Position numbers and translations under genes: made by a program. Shown here piece by piece: positions 21,355 through 25,894 of a DNA stretch of 25,894 nt; the stretch's first letter is position 1; the number at the start of each line of letters is the position of its first letter. A model generated the notes under the pieces. It was given only the letters and a program-made list of their open reading frames with translations, had not been told where the DNA came from and did not search any database. Source of the stretch: Bacteroidales bacterium (GTDB lineage: Bacteria > Bacteroidota > Bacteroidia > Bacteroidales > JAADGE01); contig JAOZQB010000012.1 in the NCBI GenBank assembly GCA_029932445.1, positions 1-25,894 of the forward strand. The letters run 5' to 3'.

Positions 21355-22458
21355 TTATTTATAGGTATCATAAACAGCTTTAAGTCCGCTTAAAAAATCG
21401 GTCTTATCTTTCCATCCCAGTGCATGTAATTTACTGACATCCATCAACTTTTGAAAAGTTCCGTCGGGTTTACTTTCATCCCAAATCAGTTTACCTTTAA
21501 ACCCGATGACGTCGTTTTTAATCATTTCGGCAAGTTCTTTTATTGAAATATCTCTTCCCGTACCGATATTAATATGCGTGTTTCTGATCTCTCCGTTTGT
21601 AATCGGAAACTCCGGATTTTCCAAATCAAACTCATTTTTTAAAATATCTTTAAAATCAATATTTTCAGAAATAAAAACACAAGCATCTGCCAAATCATCG
21701 GCATGTAAAAATTCTCTTCGCGGGTTTCCGGTACCCCATAATTTTACGGCATTTTTTTGAATTCCGTATTTATGCAGAACTCTTACAATATCCGCTTTTT
21801 CTGCACTCCCGTCGACACCGTCAATCGGCCTCTTATTTAAATCATGTCTGACATAACAAAATACATCTTCATTCAGCGATTTTGCCAAATGCATTTTTCG
21901 AATTAATGCCGGCAATACATGCGATTTCTCCAAATCAAAATTATCGTTATACCCGTATAAATTCGTCGGCATCACAGCCAAATAATTCGTACCGTATTGC
22001 AAATTATAACTTTCAACCATCTTTATCCCTGCAATTTTGGCAACAGCATAGGGCTCATTGGTATATTCAAGCTCCGAAGTCAGTAAAGAATTTTCTTTCA
22101 TCGGTTGCGGACTGTTTTTCGGATAAATACATGAACTTCCGAGAAAAATCAATTTCTTAACACCGTTCAAATACGATTGATGAATAATATGATTCTGAAT
22201 TTGAAGATTCTCGTAAATAAATTCGGCTCGATAGGTGTTATTTGCAACAATACCGCCTACTTTTGCCGCAGCTAAAAATACAAACTCCGGTTTTTCTTTT
22301 TCAAAAAAATCTTTTACGACTTGTTGGTTGGTTAAATCAAATTCGGAATGAGGTGTAAACACTAAATTTTCATATCCTTTTGATTTTAAGCTTTTTACAA
22401 TAGCACTTCCTACAAGCCCGTTACTTCCGGCAACATATATCTTAGAATTTTTATTCAT
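21355..22458 (-). CDS. fcl: GDP-L-fucose synthase
   Basis: Converts GDP-4-keto-6-deoxy-mannose to GDP-L-fucose for surface glycans. The 367 residues are an extended short-chain dehydrogenase: GSNGLVGSA (NADP site, 12-20), the catalytic Ser in LGSSCIYP and Tyr/Lys in YAVAKIAG, plus FLHADDLADA and NIGTGRDISI. It is about 45 residues longer than the E. coli enzyme, mostly from an insert around RHDLNKRPIDGVDGSAEKADIVRVLHKYG, which I recall from other Bacteroidota homologues. GDP-mannose 4,6-dehydratase (gmd), its usual partner, is not in the window. It converges with the sensor gene with only 6 bases between stops. Confidence 0.94.
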   Translation of the reverse strand: MNKNSKIYVAGSNGLVGSAIVKSLKSKGYENLVFTPHSEFDLTNQQVVKDFFEKEKPEFVFLAAAKVGGIVANNTYRAEFIYENLQIQNHIIHQSYLNGVKKLIFLGSSCIYPKNSPQPMKENSLLTSELEYTNEPYAVAKIAGIKMVESYNLQYGTNYLAVMPTNLYGYNDNFDLEKSHVLPALIRKMHLAKSLNEDVFCYVRHDLNKRPIDGVDGSAEKADIVRVLHKYGIQKNAVKLWGTGNPRREFLHADDLADACVFISENIDFKDILKNEFDLENPEFPITNGEIRNTHINIGTGRDISIKELAEMIKNDVIGFKGKLIWDESKPDGTFQKLMDVSKLHALGWKDKTDFLSGLKAVYDTYK

Positions 22459-22499
22459 CTTTTCTTTTTTTCTGAAAGTTCAAAATAAACTATTTTTTT

Positions 22500-22507
22500 T
22501 ATATTTG
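22500..22507 (+). promoter_or_regulatory. Candidate -7 element of the metallo-hydrolase gene
   Basis: TATATTTG, an exact TAnnTTTG match, 31 bases before the ATG at 22539. The -33 region is a T-tract without a clear TTG. Confidence 0.4.
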
Positions 22508-22538
22508 AGAAATTATAAAAACCATACGCCTATTTAAT

Positions 22539-23189
22539 ATGCAAATTAAAAAATTCATATTCAGTCCGTTTGAAGTAAATACATACATTCTGTACGACAA
22601 ATCAAAAAAATGCATTATCATTGATCCGGCATGTAACAACAAACAAGAACAAGATTTTCTCTTAAAATTTATTAATGAAAATCGTTTGAAACCGGTTAAA
22701 TTGATAAATACGCATTGCCATTTGGACCATATCTTCGGGAATAAATTTATTGCGGATACCTTTAATCTGGAAACCGAAGCATCAAAAGACGAAGAATTCA
22801 ACATCAGCAATGCACATAATGCCGCAAATTTATACGGAATTAAAATGGATGCACCCTACCCTATAAAAAAATATTTGAAAGAAGGCGATAAAATTTCTTT
22901 CGGTTTTTCTGAATTATCAATTTTACATGTCCCCGGACATACAGCCGGCAGTCTGGTTTTTTTAAGTAGCGAAGATAAATTCATAATTGCCGGAGATGTT
23001 TTGTTTAAAGGAAGTATCGGACGAACCGATTTACCCGGCGGCGATTATGACACATTAATCTCACAAATTAAAATAAAACTGTTCACTTTGTCGGAAGATA
23101 TTGTCGTTTATCCGGGACACGGTCCCGAAACCGAAATCGGAATCGAAAAACAGACAAATCCTTTTTTTCAAAGTGAAACATACACATAG
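22539..23189 (+). CDS. Metallo-beta-lactamase-fold hydrolase, glyoxalase II-like
   Basis: 216 residues with the complete set of metal ligands: THCHLDH (H59, H61, D63, H64), GHTAGS (H134), AGD (D153) and YPGHGPET (H194). The block GDVLFKGSIGRTDLPGGD is typical of the short glyoxalase II-like/YcbL group of the family, which lacks the C-terminal glutathione-binding domain of classical glyoxalase II. It probably hydrolyses a thioester or related bond; the substrate is unknown. It is cytosolic, with no signal peptide. It lies 144 bp before gcvP, with a separate candidate promoter for the latter. Confidence 0.93.
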   Translation: MQIKKFIFSPFEVNTYILYDKSKKCIIIDPACNNKQEQDFLLKFINENRLKPVKLINTHCHLDHIFGNKFIADTFNLETEASKDEEFNISNAHNAANLYGIKMDAPYPIKKYLKEGDKISFGFSELSILHVPGHTAGSLVFLSSEDKFIIAGDVLFKGSIGRTDLPGGDYDTLISQIKIKLFTLSEDIVVYPGHGPETEIGIEKQTNPFFQSETYT

Positions 23190-23281
23190 GCAAAATCCCG
23201 GAGAAATAACGTGTTTCGACCTTTATGTTTTTAAATACTTATATTAATGACAATAATCAAAGAATATACAAGCGAATTTTT

Positions 23282-23289
23282 TAATTTTG
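23282..23289 (+). promoter_or_regulatory. Candidate -7 element of gcvP
   Basis: TAATTTTG matches TAnnTTTG, 44 bases before the ATG at 23334. No -33 TTG is seen. No glycine-riboswitch-like structure is evident in the 144-bp spacer. Confidence 0.35.
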
Positions 23290-23333
23290 TATTCTAAAAT
23301 TTACAGACAAAACATTCATTTTAATCTGATATT

Positions 23334-25894
23334 ATGCATACATTTGATTTTTCTGACAGACACATCGGACCTAACGAAAACGAGATAAAAGAAATGTTAT
23401 CGGTAATCGGTCTTTCTTCAATTGACGAATTAATTAACAAAACAATACCGGACAATATTTTACTCACAAAAGATTTGGATTTGGGTAAAGCTATGAGCGA
23501 ATATACCTATCAAAAATACATCTCAAAAATTCTTGCTAAAAATAAAATATTCAAAACCTATATCGGCTCGGGATATTACAATACAATTACACCTTCCGTT
23601 ATTTGGCGAAATATATTTGAAAATCCGGTTTGGTACACGTCTTACACACCGTATCAAGCTGAAATTTCGCAAGGCAGATTGGAAGCACTTTTAAATTTCC
23701 AAACAGTTATTACCGAACTTACCGGTTGTGAAATCGCAAACGCATCCTTGCTCGACGAAGCATCAGCTGCTGCCGAAGCCATGATTATGACGGCAAATAA
23801 CCGAAACAGAAAAGACATACAAAACGGTGTAAACGTCTATTTTGTTGATAAAAATATATTCCCGCAAACACTGGATGTCCTTATCGGAAAAGCTGAACCG
23901 CTCGGAATTGAGATTGAGACCGGCGATTTTAAAACCGTTAAAATTCACGATAAAATTTTCGGTGCAATGTTGCAATATCCTGCTGCCGACGGAACACTTA
24001 CCGACTTTTCTTCCTTTGCGGAAAAACTGCATGAAAAAGGCTTATTGTTAAGTGTTGCCGCCGATATTTTAAGCCTGGCAATTTTAAAGCCGCCTGCCGA
24101 ATTCGGTGCCGACATTGTTTTCGGTTCTACCCAAAGACTGGGAATTCCGATGGGATACGGCGGTCCGCATGCAGCCTATTTTGCGACTCACGAAAAATTT
24201 AAACGTAAAATCCCCGGACGCATCATCGGTGTCTCAAAAGATATTCACGGAAACATTGCTTATCGCATGGCTCTGCAAACACGTGAACAACATATTAAAA
24301 GAGAAAAAGCTACCTCAAACATTTGCACGGCACAAGCACTTTTAGCTACCATGGCAGGCATGTATGCCGTATATCACGGTGAAGAAGGTTTGAAAAGTAT
24401 TGCCTCTTGTATTCATTCCAAAACGTTTATACTTTCGGAAGGATTAAAAAAACTTGGTTACAAACAAGAAAATCACAACTTTTTTGATACAATTAAAATT
24501 CATCTTCCCGAAACAGTTGAAATAAAAGAACTTAAAAAAATTGCATCAAAGAAAAAAGTCAATTTTGGCTATTTGTCTGATGATGACGTAATTATAAGTC
24601 TTAACGAAACAACTTCCTTATATGATATCAATCGTATTTTAAGGATTTTTTCACTGGCTGTCGGAAAAGATGCTGCAATATTGAAAGAGATTAAAAAGGA
24701 TACTTCTTTTGATAAGAAATTTAAAAGAGACGGTACTTTCTTACAACAAGATGTGTTTAAAAAATACCGTTCCGAAACCGATATGATGCGCTACATTAAG
24801 AGATTAGAACGAAAAGATATTTCTTTGACGCACTCGATGATTTCGCTCGGTTCCTGCACCATGAAACTGAATCCCGCAAGCTTAATGATGCCTTTAAGCA
24901 GTCCTTTATTGGGTGAAATTCATCCTTTTGTTCCTAAAAATCAAGTGAAAGGTTATACCGAAATTTTAGACGACTTAAAACACGATTTACTTCAAATTAC
25001 CGGTTTTGATGATATTACTTTTCAACCCAATTCCGGAGCAACCGGCGAATATACCGGCTTAATGATTATTCGTGCTTACCATAAAAACAATCAGGAAGAA
25101 CACCGAAAAACAGTTTTAATTCCCTCATCGGCACACGGAACCAACCCGGCCAGTGCCGTTATGGCAGGAATGAATGTTGTTGTCGTTCAATGTGATGAAA
25201 AAGGAAATATTGATGTCGAAGATCTTAAAGCCAAAGCCGAACAACACAAAGATACCCTTGCGGCATTTATGATTACTTATCCGTCGACACACGGTGTTTT
25301 TGAAAGCAAAGTGGTTGAAATGTGTCAAATTATTCACAAAAACGGCGGGCAAGTGTATATGGACGGAGCAAATATGAACGCCCAAGTCGGAATTACAAAT
25401 CCGGCAACCATCGGTGCGGATCTTTGCCATTTGAACTTACATAAAACCTTTGCAATTCCTCACGGAGGCGGCGGACCCGGAGTAGGTCCCGTTGCCGTTG
25501 CAAAACATTTATCAGATTTTCTGCCCGGACATGTTACCGTTAAAACCGGCGGCAAAAAAGCAATTCATGCAATAACGGCGGCACCGTACGGCAGCGCAAG
25601 CATTTTACCCATTACACACGGTTATCTCAAAATGCTCGGAAAAGACGGCTTAAAAGCTTCAACAAAAGCAGCTATCTTGAATGCTAATTACATTGCAGCA
25701 TCACTGAAAAAATATTTTGACATTGTTTACACGAATGAAACCGGTTATGTAGCTCATGAAATGATTTTGGAATGTCGAAATTTCAAACACGAAACAGACA
25801 TCAGCGAATTGGATATTGCAAAACGCCTTATGGATTACGGTTTTCATGCACCTACTCTTTCATTTCCGGTTCACGGCACATTAATGGTTGAACC
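23334..25894 (+). CDS. gcvP: Glycine dehydrogenase (decarboxylating), P-protein, cut by the window edge
   Basis: PLP enzyme that decarboxylates glycine and passes the aminomethyl group to lipoylated H-protein in the glycine cleavage system. The ATG at 23334 gives MHTFDFSDRHIGPNENEI, the usual start. The frame stays open for 853 codons to the window end; full-length one-chain P-proteins are about 950-960, so roughly 100 residues are missing. The N-terminal half (SYTPYQAEISQGRLEAL) and C-terminal half are fused, unlike the two-subunit type of many Firmicutes. The PLP lysine is K704 in LHKTFAIPHGGGGPG, preceded by SSAHGTNPASA and PSTHGVFE. Other gcv genes are not visible. No frameshift was found at several points checked. 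Confidence 0.97.
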   Translation, partial: MHTFDFSDRHIGPNENEIKEMLSVIGLSSIDELINKTIPDNILLTKDLDLGKAMSEYTYQKYISKILAKNKIFKTYIGSGYYNTITPSVIWRNIFENPVWYTSYTPYQAEISQGRLEALLNFQTVITELTGCEIANASLLDEASAAAEAMIMTANNRNRKDIQNGVNVYFVDKNIFPQTLDVLIGKAEPLGIEIETGDFKTVKIHDKIFGAMLQYPAADGTLTDFSSFAEKLHEKGLLLSVAADILSLAILKPPAEFGADIVFGSTQRLGIPMGYGGPHAAYFATHEKFKRKIPGRIIGVSKDIHGNIAYRMALQTREQHIKREKATSNICTAQALLATMAGMYAVYHGEEGLKSIASCIHSKTFILSEGLKKLGYKQENHNFFDTIKIHLPETVEIKELKKIASKKKVNFGYLSDDDVIISLNETTSLYDINRILRIFSLAVGKDAAILKEIKKDTSFDKKFKRDGTFLQQDVFKKYRSETDMMRYIKRLERKDISLTHSMISLGSCTMKLNPASLMMPLSSPLLGEIHPFVPKNQVKGYTEILDDLKHDLLQITGFDDITFQPNSGATGEYTGLMIIRAYHKNNQEEHRKTVLIPSSAHGTNPASAVMAGMNVVVVQCDEKGNIDVEDLKAKAEQHKDTLAAFMITYPSTHGVFESKVVEMCQIIHKNGGQVYMDGANMNAQVGITNPATIGADLCHLNLHKTFAIPHGGGGPGVGPVAVAKHLSDFLPGHVTVKTGGKKAIHAITAAPYGSASILPITHGYLKMLGKDGLKASTKAAILNANYIAASLKKYFDIVYTNETGYVAHEMILECRNFKHETDISELDIAKRLMDYGFHAPTLSFPVHGTLMVE

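Noticed and set aside
23334..25894. Frameshift or splitting of gcvP
   Set aside because: The frame was followed at several points, including the N-terminal YQAEISQGR block, the middle and the PLP lysine at codon 704, and stays the same to the window end; the gene is only cut by the edge.
1..25894. CRISPR arrays, insertion sequences, integrons or defence islands
   Set aside because: No regularly spaced repeats, transposase-like proteins, terminal inverted repeats or recognised defence genes are visible; the genes are mostly housekeeping with similar composition throughout.

Overview
The window looks like a piece of chromosome from a low-GC member of the Bacteroidota, probably Bacteroidales-like. 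Evidence: the F0 subunit a has a cleavable signal peptide and a long exported N-terminus; several intergenic regions carry the TAnnTTTG -7 promoter element typical of this phylum; Shine-Dalgarno sequences are mostly absent; and there is a Reg_prop/Y_Y_Y sensor of the kind abundant in Bacteroidota. No prophage, transposon, integron or CRISPR array is visible. The content is mainly housekeeping, with some unusual gene arrangements.

Layout. (1) 1-69 (-): the first 23 codons of a divergent gene that runs off the left edge. (2) 236-6255 (+): an ATP synthase operon, atpB-E-F-H-A-G, without atpD/atpC. An acyl-CoA-binding protein and an exported protein of unknown function are tightly packed between atpA and atpG. 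A strong hairpin lies between atpE and atpF. (3) 6270-9024 (-): waaA (Kdo transferase), a small exported protein and a lipoprotein. (4) tRNA-Gln(UUG) on the minus strand with a clear promoter and terminator. (5) folK (+), converging and overlapping with a umuC-type polymerase gene (-) that has no umuD beside it. (6) 11248-14423 (-): 3-hydroxybutyryl-CoA dehydrogenase, a one-cluster ferredoxin, a lysine-6-dehydrogenase-like member of the saccharopine dehydrogenase family and an exported GH24 lysozyme. Each is separated from the next by a hairpin terminator or a promoter. (7) A 500-bp gap, then an exported PhoD-like phosphatase (+) and an OsmC-type protein (-). (8) 16855-21348 (+): a Crp/Fnr regulator, an orphan biotin carboxyl carrier protein, and a 1088-residue membrane sensor with a SpoIIE-type phosphatase output, apparently one operon. 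(9) GDP-L-fucose synthase (-), a metallo-beta-lactamase-fold hydrolase (+), and the first 853 codons of gcvP (+), which runs off the right edge.

How the genes fit together. The ATP synthase block supplies most of F1Fo; beta and epsilon must be encoded elsewhere. The lipid-related ACBP in that operon and the Crp-BCCP-SpoIIE unit are the two arrangements most worth following up. A recurring design is also visible on the minus strand around 11.2, 13.8 and, more weakly, 7.5 kb: the terminator hairpin of one gene carries, in its loop or arm, a -7 promoter-like element for the next gene.
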